NCBI RefSeq assembly: GCF_026460945.1 | Contig: NZ_JAOVZV010000001.1 | Location: forward strand, 682,001-746,000 | Direction of reading: 5' to 3' | DNA from: Chryseobacterium luquanense | Lineage (GTDB): Bacteria > Bacteroidota > Bacteroidia > Flavobacteriales > Weeksellaceae | Length of the DNA: 64,000 bases | In this document: in pieces, positions 1 to 8,920 of the stretch | How positions within the stretch are numbered: position 1 is the first letter of the stretch | Layout of the letters: each line of letters opens with the position of its first letter | The notes under the pieces: model-generated | What the model was told of the DNA's origin: nothing | The model's input: the letters and a program-made list of their open reading frames with translations, nothing else | The model's database searches: none | Position numbers and translations under genes: made by a program

Positions 1-608
1 GGTTTCAAAAGCAAAGCAAACCCATCTCCAAATTGACATGGATAATTCGACTCATACTCTTCAGAAGCAAATAAATATCTAAATGTAACCTCAGTTGAGG
101 TAGGAACGAAATCAAATTCTATATAAGTTGCATCTTTCAATAAATTATTTGATATTCCTAAAGCTGCCGCTAAATCTGGGTCTCCTTGCGTGATAACTCC
201 ATCACTTAACTGTCCTGCTTGAAAATTATTCCCTGATTTATTGGCATGTCCTGTTGTAAGTACAATACCTTTCGCAAAAGGAAAATTGGTAGTTCCCTTA
301 TTAAAAAATCCCCATGTTCTTGTTGCATCACCAGTTGAAAGATTTGGGGAAACCAATACATTTGAAACGTTTGCAGTAGAACAAGTAGAACCTCCTGCAA
401 TAAGAACATCTTTCACCAATTGTGTTACACTATAGGAAGATTCAACATACGTTGGTGTATTAACATCAATAAATGCCCCTACCTTCATGCTTTGACTTGT
501 TGGTTTCATAGCACTTTTAGCATTTGCCCGCTGTTGTGACAAAGTAAAATTGCTTAGAAGCAGCAAAATCAAAATCGGAAGTAAATTTTGTAATCTACTA
601 TTTAACAT
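1..608 (-). CDS. Choice-of-anchor L domain surface protein (3' end outside window)
   Basis: The frame is open from an ATG at 608 to the left edge, giving about 202 residues with no stop. It starts with a signal peptide (MLNSRLQNLLPILILLLL, then a Ser-rich stretch and SQQ). The remainder matches, segment by segment, the N-terminus of the complete protein just upstream (start 3154): both have GAFIDVN or GVFIDVN, KGTTNFPF, GIVLTTG, FDFVP and YLFASEEY. These are features of the choice-of-anchor L domain found on secreted Bacteroidota proteins. By analogy it probably ends in a T9SS sorting domain, but that part is not visible. Adhesive or structural surface role is inference. Confidence 0.85.
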   Translation of the reverse strand, partial: MLNSRLQNLLPILILLLLSNFTLSQQRANAKSAMKPTSQSMKVGAFIDVNTPTYVESSYSVTQLVKDVLIAGGSTCSTANVSNVLVSPNLSTGDATRTWGFFNKGTTNFPFAKGIVLTTGHANKSGNNFQAGQLSDGVITQGDPDLAAALGISNNLLKDATYIEFDFVPTSTEVTFRYLFASEEYESNYPCQFGDGFALLLK

Positions 609-730
609 TTTAAACTATTTTCAACAAAAATACTATTTTTTTTATTCAAAATTTAAGCAAAATTCAATTACATTAGTTTTAACACAATTATATAAAATTC
701 AGATTTTCAGTTTCGTAGAGTATAAAAACA

Positions 731-758
731 AAAAAGACCGAAAAAAATCGGTCTTTTT
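731..758 (-). terminator. Rho-independent terminator
   Basis: Inverted repeat aaaaagaccga / tcggtcttttt with a six-A loop. It lies just past the stop of the minus-strand gene ending at 776, and on that strand the stem is followed by a T run. Confidence 0.85.
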
Positions 759-775
759 ATAAAATTTAATTATTG

Positions 776-3154
776 TTATTCAAAGTTTTTCAGTAAAATC
801 CACCCTGTTTTTACAACTAGTTTTTTACTTGCTGGATCTTCGAATGTTACCTGATACCAGTAAGAGGCTGTAGGTAATTTTTTACCCTGGAAATATCCGT
901 CCCAATAAGGTCTTATTTTCTCAGCTTTATAAACCACTCTACCATAACGGTCAGAAATAGAAGCCTGGAATTGTTTATATTCACTTACACCTCTGAAATC
1001 AATCATATCATTTACATTATCCCCGTTTGGAGTAATAACGTTTTGCATTACAAAAGTGAAATATTCTAAGAATCCTACACAACTTGTAGTTTTCACTCTT
1101 ACTCTGATAGAAACTATTGTGTTATTAGGAATATTATTAAATACATTAGAACCTTGCCAAGTTAATCCGTTATCAACTGAATATTCCAGTACTCCACTTG
1201 CAAGATTGTTAGCCGTAATTACTAATGTACCGCTTTGATTATAATCAACATTTACGATTTCAGGGATAAGAGCCTGCTTAACTTCTGTAGTATATCTTTT
1301 AGTACAAACACCATTGCTGATATCTACATAATAAAGTCCCGCAGCTGCAGCGACAATAGTTTGTGTTGTCGCACCGTTACTCCAAGAATAAGTATAATTT
1401 GGTCCCGCTCCGGCATTCAATGTCATTCTATCACTTTCACAAATAAATCCTCCTGAAAGATTAGATGTAATTGCCGGAACTACTTCTACAACTACAGTTG
1501 CCGGTTGCAAAGATTTACATCCCTGAGCTCCGATTGCATAAACCGTATAAGTTGTAGTTTGGGTAGGTGATAATGTACGAATTGGAGTAGAAACAGCCGT
1601 GTCATTCCACTGATACGTAATACCGCCACCAGCTGTCAATATCACAGATTCCCCAACACATATCTTTAATCTAGAAGCTGTAAGTGTAGCGACAGGAGTT
1701 TCTTCTTTATTTAAAGTTAAAGTAACCCGCTTACTACAGAATCCTCCGTTTGAAACCACAACATGTAAAACCTGCCCATTGGTTCCATTATAAGATGCTA
1801 AACTAGCTTCAGGAATATAGTTATTATTCTGAGCTTGAGCATCAGCTAAATTCACATAAAAACGAAATACCGCACCGGCAGTTGTACTAATAGATGGTTT
1901 TGTAGAATTTAAATTAAAAGTTGATAAGCTTGGTGTAGTACAAATTTTCAAGGTAGCATCTTGTGCAACGGGACTTGTACCTCCAATAATTGTAATAGTC
2001 GCAGATGCCGGACAAGTACTCCCAGGAACGGAAACTTTAACTTCATAAACGCCAGGAGTAGTTGCAACATAACTTACTGATGTGGCATTTGGAATAACTA
2101 TACCGTCTTTATACCATTGATAAGTAGCCCCAGTAATACCGTTTACCTGAGCAACTAAAGTTTGTGGGACATTGTCACATACATTTAGACTTGATGGTAA
2201 TTGAACGCCATTTCCGTCTACTAATTTAATACCTATATCAAAAGAGCCTCCTTCAATGAATACAGCAGAATCAAAACCTGTATCTCGGTAATCTGACAAT
2301 ACCATTTTAAAATGATAAGCAACTCCGGGTGTTACAGTAGCAACTGCCTGCAAAGGAACCGTTCTTCCATTATAGTTTGTAACAATATTAGTTGAGGCAT
2401 TGTAACCTGCAAAATATTGTTCATTAATCGCTGGACAAGGAAGTAGACCACCATCATCTCTAACACTGCCGTGAATATTTGTCATACTCACAGGACCCGC
2501 ACCTCCCGGAAGTACAGCAACATTTACATAAGGTCCACCAGAAACAGGTTTTATTAAAAGTGCAAACGCATCAGAATATTCACATGGATAATTACCTGTA
2601 TATTCTTCTGATGCAAAAAGATAATTAAACTTTACCTGGCTGGAGTTAGGTACGAAATCGAACTCCAACATTACATTATCGTTATAATTATATTGTGGAT
2701 TTGGATTTGGTACAGCCGCCAAAAGATCTGCATCATTTTGTCCTGCTCCAGTTACTATTGCACTTGCTCCTGACGCAACATTTCCTGCTTGCCGTGCATA
2801 TCCCGTTGTTAAAACAATTCCATCTGTAAACGGAAAGTTTGTTGTTCCTTTATGAAAATACCCCCAAAATCTATCATTATTTGTAGCTGCCTGATTAGGC
2901 GTTACAGTTACATTACTTACATTGGGTACACCACAACTGGTTCCACTATTAATTAAAACATTTTTCACCAATTGTTCCGCAGTGTATGTAGAAGGAACAT
3001 ATCCTGCAGCATTAACATCAATGAATACACCTGCTTTTTTATTTGTAGCATTTACTAAATTTTTTGGTGGTTTTCTTTGTTGGGCAGAAATAGAGGCCGA
3101 AACAAAAAATACTGCAAAAAGAAAAAGATAATTTTTTAGTCTATATTTTAACAT
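776..3154 (-). CDS. Choice-of-anchor L protein with T9SS type B sorting domain
   Basis: This 792-residue protein is probably secreted to the cell surface through the type IX secretion system. It has a signal peptide (residues 1-25, ending SISAQQ), then a choice-of-anchor L domain over about residues 40-310 (FDFVPNSSQVKFNYLFASEE, FDSAVFIEGGSFDIG). The middle holds Ig/PKD-like beta modules with paired cysteines. The end (NVITPNGDNVNDMIDFRG, then DRYGRVVYKAEK and WDGYFQGK) is the gliding-motility-associated T9SS type B domain, TIGR04131. Ligand or substrate is unknown. The next gene downstream is a paralogue, so this is a tandem duplication. It has its own terminator. Confidence 0.92.
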   Translation of the reverse strand: MLKYRLKNYLFLFAVFFVSASISAQQRKPPKNLVNATNKKAGVFIDVNAAGYVPSTYTAEQLVKNVLINSGTSCGVPNVSNVTVTPNQAATNNDRFWGYFHKGTTNFPFTDGIVLTTGYARQAGNVASGASAIVTGAGQNDADLLAAVPNPNPQYNYNDNVMLEFDFVPNSSQVKFNYLFASEEYTGNYPCEYSDAFALLIKPVSGGPYVNVAVLPGGAGPVSMTNIHGSVRDDGGLLPCPAINEQYFAGYNASTNIVTNYNGRTVPLQAVATVTPGVAYHFKMVLSDYRDTGFDSAVFIEGGSFDIGIKLVDGNGVQLPSSLNVCDNVPQTLVAQVNGITGATYQWYKDGIVIPNATSVSYVATTPGVYEVKVSVPGSTCPASATITIIGGTSPVAQDATLKICTTPSLSTFNLNSTKPSISTTAGAVFRFYVNLADAQAQNNNYIPEASLASYNGTNGQVLHVVVSNGGFCSKRVTLTLNKEETPVATLTASRLKICVGESVILTAGGGITYQWNDTAVSTPIRTLSPTQTTTYTVYAIGAQGCKSLQPATVVVEVVPAITSNLSGGFICESDRMTLNAGAGPNYTYSWSNGATTQTIVAAAAGLYYVDISNGVCTKRYTTEVKQALIPEIVNVDYNQSGTLVITANNLASGVLEYSVDNGLTWQGSNVFNNIPNNTIVSIRVRVKTTSCVGFLEYFTFVMQNVITPNGDNVNDMIDFRGVSEYKQFQASISDRYGRVVYKAEKIRPYWDGYFQGKKLPTASYWYQVTFEDPASKKLVVKTGWILLKNFE

Positions 3155-3285
3155 TTTGTAATTGTTTGCCCAAAAATACTACTTTTAAATGATTTAAAAC
3201 GCACTATAGAGGATATTATTGGCAGTAATATTCTATTTTATTTAAATTCTAATGAAATTTTAATTCATTTCTAATCTCAGTAAAT

Positions 3286-3309
3286 AAAAAGACCGCCAAA
3301 GCGGCAGTC
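3286..3309 (-). terminator. Rho-independent terminator
   Basis: On the minus strand, GACTGCC / GGCGGTC pair (one G-T wobble) around loop GCTTT, followed by TTTTT. It lies 15 bases after the stop of the DUF1003-like gene. Confidence 0.8.
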
Positions 3310-3323
3310 TGTAGATATTTTTT

Positions 3324-3854
3324 TTAATCTTTTTTCATTTCATCAATTTTATGCTGAAGTTCTGCAATTTTATCCTTTAGAAACTTAATTTCATTTTTAT
3401 TAGAATTCACATTGCTTTTCAAAATTGTCTTTTTAGCTCTTTCATTGTGATCTTCTTCGTCATCCTCATCATTAATTTCTTCAATATCTTCCTGAATATC
3501 TTCAATATCTTCACTAATTTCTTCCAAATCTTCAGAAATTTCTTCTATATCTTCGCTGATCTCCTCAATATCCTCTTGAATGTCCTCAATATCTTCCTGA
3601 ATATCTTCAATTTTCTCATGACTTTTATTCACAGACATTTGGATAAGAATCGAGAGATAAATTGCTTCTAAAGACAAAACTGTGGTCAAAACCAGCAACA
3701 TTTTATCAAAATCAATCAATCCTAATGCGGGTAACAGAAATGATGTCAAAAAAAATAAGGTATGCAAAATCAATGACGGAATCGAACCAATCCATGATGT
3801 AATTCCATCGGCTATTTTCTCTAAAAATTCTATTTTTTCGTGCGGTGTTTTCAT
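3324..3854 (-). CDS. DUF1003-like membrane protein with acidic heptad-repeat coiled coil
   Basis: A 176-residue protein. Residues 22-75 hold two membrane segments with the DUF1003 pattern (GSIPSLILHTLFFLTSF, then LTTVLSLEAIYLSILIQMSV). Directly after this, residues 82-130 are seven consecutive heptads of the type IEDIQED / IEEISED, with Ile or Leu at both core positions and Glu/Asp elsewhere. A charged linker and a second, basic coiled coil (about 150-174, KIAELQHKIDEMK) end the protein. DUF1003 proteins have no settled function. The array looks like a long cytoplasmic stalk, which is inference. It is transcribed after the TIGR02757 gene with an 11-base gap and ends in its own terminator. Confidence 0.8.
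   Translation of the reverse strand: MKTPHEKIEFLEKIADGITSWIGSIPSLILHTLFFLTSFLLPALGLIDFDKMLLVLTTVLSLEAIYLSILIQMSVNKSHEKIEDIQEDIEDIQEDIEEISEDIEEISEDLEEISEDIEDIQEDIEEINDEDDEEDHNERAKKTILKSNVNSNKNEIKFLKDKIAELQHKIDEMKKD
3476..3618. repeat. 21-bp coding repeat (seven heptads)
   Basis: Degenerate tandem repeat with a 21-bp period (variants of ttcaatatcttcctgaatat) inside the DUF1003-like gene. Each unit encodes one Ile/Glu-rich heptad. The phase is kept throughout, so copy-number change would lengthen or shorten the coiled coil without breaking the frame. Confidence 0.85.
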
Positions 3855-3865
3855 TATTTTCTTGT

Positions 3866-4639
3866 TTAAAATAATTCTTTCGTTACTCCCAATCCAAACA
3901 AAGCAAAATCATATTTTGCAGGATCGTTTTCGTCAAATTTTCTTATAATTAGATCTAATTCTTCAACTGTTTTCCAATCATTTTGAGTTCTGGAAATCAG
4001 TCCTAATTTTCTTGAAATATTTCCGGTATGAACATCCAAGGGGATTGATAAATATTTTGGATTGATGTTTTCCCAAATTCCAAAATCTACGCCACGATTA
4101 TCATTTCTGATCATCCACCTCAAAAACATTATGATTCTTTTTGAAGATGAATTTTTATAAGGCGAACTCACATGTTTATGTGTTCTGTGTTTTTCAATTC
4201 CTAAAAACTTCTGTCTGAATCTTTCAATGGAATGCTGAAAATTGCTTTCATCATTGATAACTAAAAACAAATCTTCAAGACTTTGATTTTCAGTATAAAT
4301 CTTATGAAATTGCTTGATAAAATAAGAAAAATCTTCTCCGTTAAAAGTTCTGTGAATATTTTTATCTTTAATAAACTCTAAATCTTTCTCAGAATAATTC
4401 ATTACAAAATCATACGGAGAATTGCCCATAATATCGAGCATTTTTTCAGCAGATTTAATAATTGATTTTCTATTTCCCCATGAAATTGTCGCTGCCAAAA
4501 AACCGGCAATCTCAATATCCTGTTTTAAAGAAAAACGATGCGGAATCTGAATAGGGTCATCCTGAATAAACTCAAGATTATTATAAATATCAGCTTTTTC
4601 GTCAAGAAAATCTTTTAATTCAGAAAAATTTAACTTCAT
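3866..4639 (-). CDS. TIGR02757 family protein (DUF2400)
   Basis: A 257-residue protein matching the TIGR02757/DUF2400 family across its length: an N-terminal DDPIQIPHRF motif, the segment FLAATISWGNRKSI, FLRWMIRNDNRGVDFGIW, then LDVHTGNISRKLGL and the C-terminal FALFGLG. The pattern resembles helix-hairpin-helix DNA glycosylase-like proteins, but no activity is established for the family. No signal peptide is present, so it is cytosolic. It precedes the DUF1003-like gene on the same strand, and the two may be co-transcribed. Confidence 0.88.
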   Translation of the reverse strand: MKLNFSELKDFLDEKADIYNNLEFIQDDPIQIPHRFSLKQDIEIAGFLAATISWGNRKSIIKSAEKMLDIMGNSPYDFVMNYSEKDLEFIKDKNIHRTFNGEDFSYFIKQFHKIYTENQSLEDLFLVINDESNFQHSIERFRQKFLGIEKHRTHKHVSSPYKNSSSKRIIMFLRWMIRNDNRGVDFGIWENINPKYLSIPLDVHTGNISRKLGLISRTQNDWKTVEELDLIIRKFDENDPAKYDFALFGLGVTKELF

Positions 4640-4766
4640 TATTTAATCAACATTTAAGAATTAAAAAAATTTAACCATTGAGATTCTGAACAGTTTAAAT
4701 TTATCTGATTCTAAATCCTACTTAAAACTAAACTGTCTTATACTTTTAAAATTGTTCATTCGAAAT

Positions 4767-5681
4767 TTAAATTTTCACCGCTTCCAAAGCTTTAGGCAAA
4801 AATGTATTCGGGAAAATCTGCCTTGCTTCATCGGTAAAAACGGTTAAATCTCCATAACGATTAGAAAAATGTCCTAAAATAAGTTTCTCAACCTCAGCTT
4901 TTTTAGCAATCGTTGCAGCTTCCAAAGCAGTGGTATGACCCGTATAATCCGCCATTTCTTTTAAATCATGCAAAAATGTAGATTCATGATACAAAACAGT
5001 AACATTCTTAATGATAGGAATCACAGATTCCAAATATCTTGTATCGCTGCAAAAAGCATAAGAAACTGAAGGCGCAGGAGTTGTCGTTAAAATTTCGTTG
5101 TTTAAAACATATCCGTCACTCAAAACAAAATCTTTTCCGGCTTTCAAATTATGGTAATCGCAGGTTTCAATTTCATCATATTTTGAAACTTCTTCCATGT
5201 TAATATGACGTTCCTTCGGCTTTTCTTTAAAAAGATACCCGTTACAATAAATCCTGTGATCAAGCGGAATTGTAAACACTTCTACTCTATTGTCTTCATA
5301 AATTTTCTCTGAATAATCTTTGTCTAATTCATGATAAACCACTTCAAAACCGCGATGCGTTTCTGTCATCGTAAAAATAGTTTCCAGCATTTTTTTTATT
5401 CCCTTCGGCCCATAAACATGCAAAGGAACTTCTCTTCCCAAAAGCCTGAAAGATGCAATCAATCCAGGCAAACCAAAACAATGGTCGCCATGAAGATGCG
5501 AGATAAAAATATGATTGATTTTTGAAAATCTTGCCTTCGCTTTTCTCAGTTGAACCTGCGTTCCTTCCCCACAATCAATCAAAAAACATCGCTCTTCCAT
5601 CTCTAGAAGTTGCGCTGTTGGTGAAGTATTAATTGTTGGTATTGCTGAATTAAAGCCTAATATCGTTAAATAAGTACTCAA
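4767..5681 (-). CDS. rnz: Ribonuclease Z
   Basis: A metallo-beta-lactamase fold endonuclease that removes the 3' trailer of tRNA precursors. The zinc-binding motif HLHGDH is at residues 62-67, preceded by FLIDCGEGTQVQLRKA, with later ligands in CSDTRY (Asp), YHESTF and the C-terminal LGHFSNRY. Length (304 residues) is normal for the bacterial short form. The only usable start is TTG: the frame is closed by TAA four codons upstream and no ATG lies between. A -7 box (TACATTTG on the minus strand, 5700-5707) lies 18 bases before it. Confidence 0.95.
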   Translation of the reverse strand: MSTYLTILGFNSAIPTINTSPTAQLLEMEERCFLIDCGEGTQVQLRKAKARFSKINHIFISHLHGDHCFGLPGLIASFRLLGREVPLHVYGPKGIKKMLETIFTMTETHRGFEVVYHELDKDYSEKIYEDNRVEVFTIPLDHRIYCNGYLFKEKPKERHINMEEVSKYDEIETCDYHNLKAGKDFVLSDGYVLNNEILTTTPAPSVSYAFCSDTRYLESVIPIIKNVTVLYHESTFLHDLKEMADYTGHTTALEAATIAKKAEVEKLILGHFSNRYGDLTVFTDEARQIFPNTFLPKALEAVKI

Positions 5682-5699
5682 ATCAATAGTTTATTATAG

Positions 5700-5707
5700 C
5701 AAATGTA
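5700..5707 (-). promoter_or_regulatory. -7 promoter box for rnz
   Basis: TACATTTG on the minus strand matches the Bacteroidota -7 consensus TAnnTTTG. It lies 18 bases upstream of the TTG start, which supports that start. No clear TTG -33 element is seen at the usual distance. Confidence 0.5.
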
Positions 5708-5737
5708 CAATAATTGAGGTTAAAGTTGAGAATTAGG

Positions 5738-5794
5738 TTGAGGCTTAGATTAAGAATGAAAATAATAGCTCAAAAGTCTTAACCTAAACCTCAA
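5738..5794. repeat. 18-bp inverted repeat between rnz and rdgB
   Basis: ttgaggcttagattaaga (5738-5755) pairs with tcttaacctaaacctcaa (5777-5794) with two mismatches and a 21-base loop. Related GGTTGAG/GGTTAA words surround it. There is no T run, so it is not a classic terminator. It sits just after the rdgB stop. Confidence 0.6.
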
Positions 5795-5801
5795 TCTTAA
5801 T

Positions 5802-6371
5802 CTACTTTTTCAAAAAATCCAAAAACAAATCCAAAGCTTGTTTTCTATGGCTTATTTTATTCTTGTCTTCGGGATTCATCTCTGCAAAAGTCATCTCATA
5901 ACCTTCGGGAACAAAAATTGGGTCATACCCAAAACCTTGATGACCTTTATTTTCTTTCAGCAAATTTCCGTAAGCTCTGCCGTCGAAATATTTTGCTCCG
6001 TTTTCGTCATAATAACATAAAACAGTGATGAAATATGCTTTTCTGTTTTCCACATTTTCCATTTCACTTAAAACTTTTTCAATATTTTTAGCAAAATCGT
6101 GATTACCAGCATAACGCGCCGAAAAAATTCCAGGTCTTCCGTCTAAAGATTCCACGACCAAACCACTGTCGTCTCCAAGACTTGGAATTCCTGTTTTCTC
6201 AAAACAATATTTAGCTTTAATCAAAGCATTGGCATTGAAAGAATCTCCATCTTCAACAATCTCGTCATGAAGATCGTAATCAGCAAGACTTTTTACAATA
6301 AATTCGTCTCCTAAAATCTGTTGTATTTCTTCTTTTTTATGCAAATTGTGTGTTGCAACCAGTAATTCCAT
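5802..6371 (-). CDS. rdgB: Non-canonical purine NTP pyrophosphatase (RdgB/HAM1)
   Basis: A cytosolic house-cleaning enzyme that hydrolyses dITP, XTP and ITP to the monophosphate and pyrophosphate, keeping deaminated purines out of DNA and RNA. The family motifs are present: ATHNLHKKEEI at residues 6-16, SLGDDSGLVVESLDGRPGIF starting at 64, SARYAG after it, GYGYDPIF-type segment (GFGYDPIFVPEG) and the C-terminal KNKISHRKQAL. The length of 189 residues is normal. It is probably its own transcription unit, or runs from the same promoter region as the CPBP gene upstream, although a terminator lies between them. Confidence 0.95.
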   Translation of the reverse strand: MELLVATHNLHKKEEIQQILGDEFIVKSLADYDLHDEIVEDGDSFNANALIKAKYCFEKTGIPSLGDDSGLVVESLDGRPGIFSARYAGNHDFAKNIEKVLSEMENVENRKAYFITVLCYYDENGAKYFDGRAYGNLLKENKGHQGFGYDPIFVPEGYEMTFAEMNPEDKNKISHRKQALDLFLDFLKK

Positions 6372-6395
6372 TTTTTATTTATTTTTTGTAAAACC

Positions 6396-6420
6396 CAAAA
6401 AACACAATTTAATTATTGTG
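6396..6420 (-). terminator. Rho-independent terminator
   Basis: cacaat / attgtg stem (6403-6420) followed on the minus strand by a T run. It lies downstream of the CPBP protease gene and upstream of rdgB. Confidence 0.6.
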
Positions 6421-6454
6421 AAATTTGTAAAAGCGTTAGTAATATAGTATTTAG

Positions 6455-7285
6455 TTAAATCTCAGAGTAATGTACTTTATATTTCTTCATAAATAAATAA
6501 TAAAATGAAGAAAAAAGTAAAATTCCGATAGCCAGTATGATGTATTCTGAAACTTTAAAAGAGTCTGCAAAGCTTTCTGTTTTTGCGTAAAATATTAAGA
6601 TCGACGAACAAAGATTGTTAAATCCATGCAAAAGCATCGGTAAAAGAAGTGATTTTGTTTTATAATAAACCAATCCTAAAACTGTTCCCAATAAAACCGC
6701 TCCTACAAACTGCCACGGATTTCCATGAACCAAACCGAAGACAACTGATGCAAAAAATATCGCTTTCAAAGGTTTCACTCCTTTATTAATCAAACCTTTC
6801 TGAATAATTCCTCTGAAAATAATTTCTTCAAAAATTGGTGCCATAACTACCGCAGTAATGACCATTACAACAGGATTATTCGTCATCTGATTCATCAAAT
6901 CAGTAAAAAACTCATAATATTTTCCGAAAAAAGGACCAGTCGTAGGGATTTGTGAAGTGATAAATTCTCCAATGAACATCATCCCCAACATCATTGGAAA
7001 AATCAAAAGATAGGTGTAAAAATTGGTTGGAGAAAAGTTGAAATTCAACTTCATTTTTGTAGAAGGTCTCACAATCAAAAAATCAAATGCAGCAATAGCC
7101 GCAAGAAATCCAGCTGCGTTGGCAAGCATAAAAAACCAATCTTTCTGTTGTAAATCTTCTTTAAAAACAAACATCCAAAAAACATTAAAAAAAGAAACCA
7201 ACATTGTTCCTGCAATTAGCCCTACAAATAAAACAAGACCACCAAGCCAGGTAAATGTGAATTTAGGGTATCTGCTTTTTTCCAT
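6455..7285 (-). CDS. CPBP family intramembrane metalloprotease
   Basis: A 276-residue multi-pass inner-membrane protein of the CAAX protease and bacteriocin-processing (CPBP/Abi) family. The diagnostic motif 1, EEIIFRG, is at residues 153-159, with further conserved histidines in FGLVHGNPWQF (His187) and LLHGFNNL (His220). These three motifs form the glutamate-dependent active site within the membrane. About eight hydrophobic segments are visible. The substrate is unknown; family members cleave prenylated-type or secreted peptides, or act as non-catalytic partners. The gene stands alone between RdgB and a divergent MFS transporter. Confidence 0.9.
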   Translation of the reverse strand: MEKSRYPKFTFTWLGGLVLFVGLIAGTMLVSFFNVFWMFVFKEDLQQKDWFFMLANAAGFLAAIAAFDFLIVRPSTKMKLNFNFSPTNFYTYLLIFPMMLGMMFIGEFITSQIPTTGPFFGKYYEFFTDLMNQMTNNPVVMVITAVVMAPIFEEIIFRGIIQKGLINKGVKPLKAIFFASVVFGLVHGNPWQFVGAVLLGTVLGLVYYKTKSLLLPMLLHGFNNLCSSILIFYAKTESFADSFKVSEYIILAIGILLFSSFYYLFMKKYKVHYSEI

Positions 7286-7448
7286 TTTAATGATTTAAAA
7301 ATTTTGTGAAACAAAGATAAATGTTTTTAAAAGAAAATTGGAAGGGAGAAATTCAGTCTCAAGAAATTTCCAGTAAATTATTATTTTATAAATTCTGCCT
7401 AATTCCTTTTATCTATCATAATTGCTTCATTATGAAGTTTAATCAAAC

Positions 7449-7456
7449 TATCTTTG
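7449..7456 (+). promoter_or_regulatory. -7 promoter box for MFS gene
   Basis: TATCTTTG matches the TAnnTTTG consensus and lies 22 bases upstream of the MFS start codon at 7479. Confidence 0.5.
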
Positions 7457-7478
7457 CAGCTTAATTTTTCAAGTTAAC

Positions 7479-8675
7479 ATGGATACTTCATTAAGCCAGC
7501 CCAAAAATCTCAATTTACAATTAATAACTTATGTCTGTTTTACTTTTGTAGGATATTTTATCATCGGATTATCGCTTTCTGTACTTCCTATTTTCATTAA
7601 TAAAAGTTTAGGTTTCAGTCTTTTGATTGCAGGAATGGTGATAAGTTTACAATATATCTCTACCTTTTTTCTAAGAGCTTATTCAGGAAAAATGATTGAC
7701 GGAAAAGGTCCGAAACCCGCAGTTTTATTAAGCATGATAGGATTTTCTTTAACCGGAATTTTCTTGATTTTGGCTTATTATTTTAAATTCTCACCCATTC
7801 TAAGTCTCACATTTTTGATTATAACAAGACTTTTGACAGGTTGCGCAGAAGGTTTGGTTGGAGCAAGTCCTATCAATTGGGCAATTATGGCTTTAGGTGA
7901 AAAACATACCGCAAAAATCATTTCATATAACGGAGTTGCGTGTTATGGAGCTTTGGCAATCGGTGCATCTTTAGGAATTATTATCGAACAAAAATTCAGT
8001 TTATACGGAATCGGAATTCTCTCCATTATTTTAGGAATTATCGGGTTTTTATTTGCTAAAACAAAGGAAAACAAAACCAATATCAGTCAGAAAGAAACAC
8101 AATCTTTTTGGAAAGTTTTAGGTAAAGTTGCTCCATTTGGTGTTTGTTTGGCTTTAGGTGGAATTGGTTTCGCAAGTATTTCTACCTTCATCACTTTGTA
8201 CTATAATCATTTTCATTGGAGTAATGGAGCTTTATGTCTAAGTGTTTTCGGTGGATTATTTGTTGCCGGAAGATTGGTATTCAGCAACGTTATTAATAAT
8301 TATGGCGGAATTAAAGTTGCCATCGCCTGTCTTTTAGTAGAAACCATTGGATTATTAGTCATTGCTTTTGCGACGAATGCACAAATGGCATTAATTGGAG
8401 CAGGAATAACAGGCTTAGGATTTTCATTGATTTTTCCAGCTTTAGGAGTAATGGCAATTAAAAGCGTCTCGCCCTCAAATCAGGGCTCTGCTTTAGCTGG
8501 TTACGGACTTTTTATTGATATTTCCTTAGGCGTTGCAGGACCTATTATCGGAAGTGTTGCCGATTTTTTCGGAATGCAGTTTATCTTTCCTTTCAGTGCC
8601 GCAATGGTTTTTATTGGTTTAGGTCTTGCATATTTCCTGAAAAGAAAGACAAATTTGAATAAGATTGAGGAATAA
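7479..8675 (+). CDS. MFS transporter
   Basis: A 398-residue protein with 12 predicted membrane helices in two six-helix halves, joined by a charged cytoplasmic loop at about residues 190-205 (KTKENKTNISQKETQSFW). The loop-2/3 region RAYSGKMIDGKGPKPAVLL is the classic MFS signature A (G-x-x-x-D-x-x-G-x-K/R). The second half keeps a weaker version (GGLFVAGRLVFSNVINNYGG). It most resembles the arabinose/YfcJ-type drug or sugar exporters of the major facilitator superfamily. The substrate cannot be read from the sequence. It is monocistronic, with a promoter box directly upstream. Confidence 0.88.
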   Translation: MDTSLSQPKNLNLQLITYVCFTFVGYFIIGLSLSVLPIFINKSLGFSLLIAGMVISLQYISTFFLRAYSGKMIDGKGPKPAVLLSMIGFSLTGIFLILAYYFKFSPILSLTFLIITRLLTGCAEGLVGASPINWAIMALGEKHTAKIISYNGVACYGALAIGASLGIIIEQKFSLYGIGILSIILGIIGFLFAKTKENKTNISQKETQSFWKVLGKVAPFGVCLALGGIGFASISTFITLYYNHFHWSNGALCLSVFGGLFVAGRLVFSNVINNYGGIKVAIACLLVETIGLLVIAFATNAQMALIGAGITGLGFSLIFPALGVMAIKSVSPSNQGSALAGYGLFIDISLGVAGPIIGSVADFFGMQFIFPFSAAMVFIGLGLAYFLKRKTNLNKIEE

Positions 8676-8820
8676 GTTTTAAATTTACACAAAACATCTT
8701 TGATTTTTAAACTAATGGGACTCACTCCCGCAGATTTCACAGATTCACATAGATTTTTTTCCTACAACTTTTGCGAGCTTGTAATTCTACATTAAAACTT
8801 CAAAGTAATATGCTGTAAAA

Positions 8821-8848
8821 TCTTTTGTGACTTTTGTGGTAAAAAATT
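8821..8848 (+). repeat. Short dispersed intergenic repeat (copy 1)
   Basis: The core ttgtgacttttgtggtaaa, followed by an A run, recurs in reverse orientation at 38013-38035 with G/C differences only at one core position. It lies between the MFS gene and prfC. Confidence 0.6.
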
Positions 8849-8920
8849 AACTATTTCAATTTAAAATCCAATTTTCAGAATCCGATTAAATTCACGATTT
8901 TTGCAAATTCAAACTACGAT

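Noticed and set aside
3476..3618. Regular short repeats that could pass for a CRISPR array
   Set aside because: The period is 21 bp with no unique spacers, and it is an in-frame coding repeat for coiled-coil heptads.
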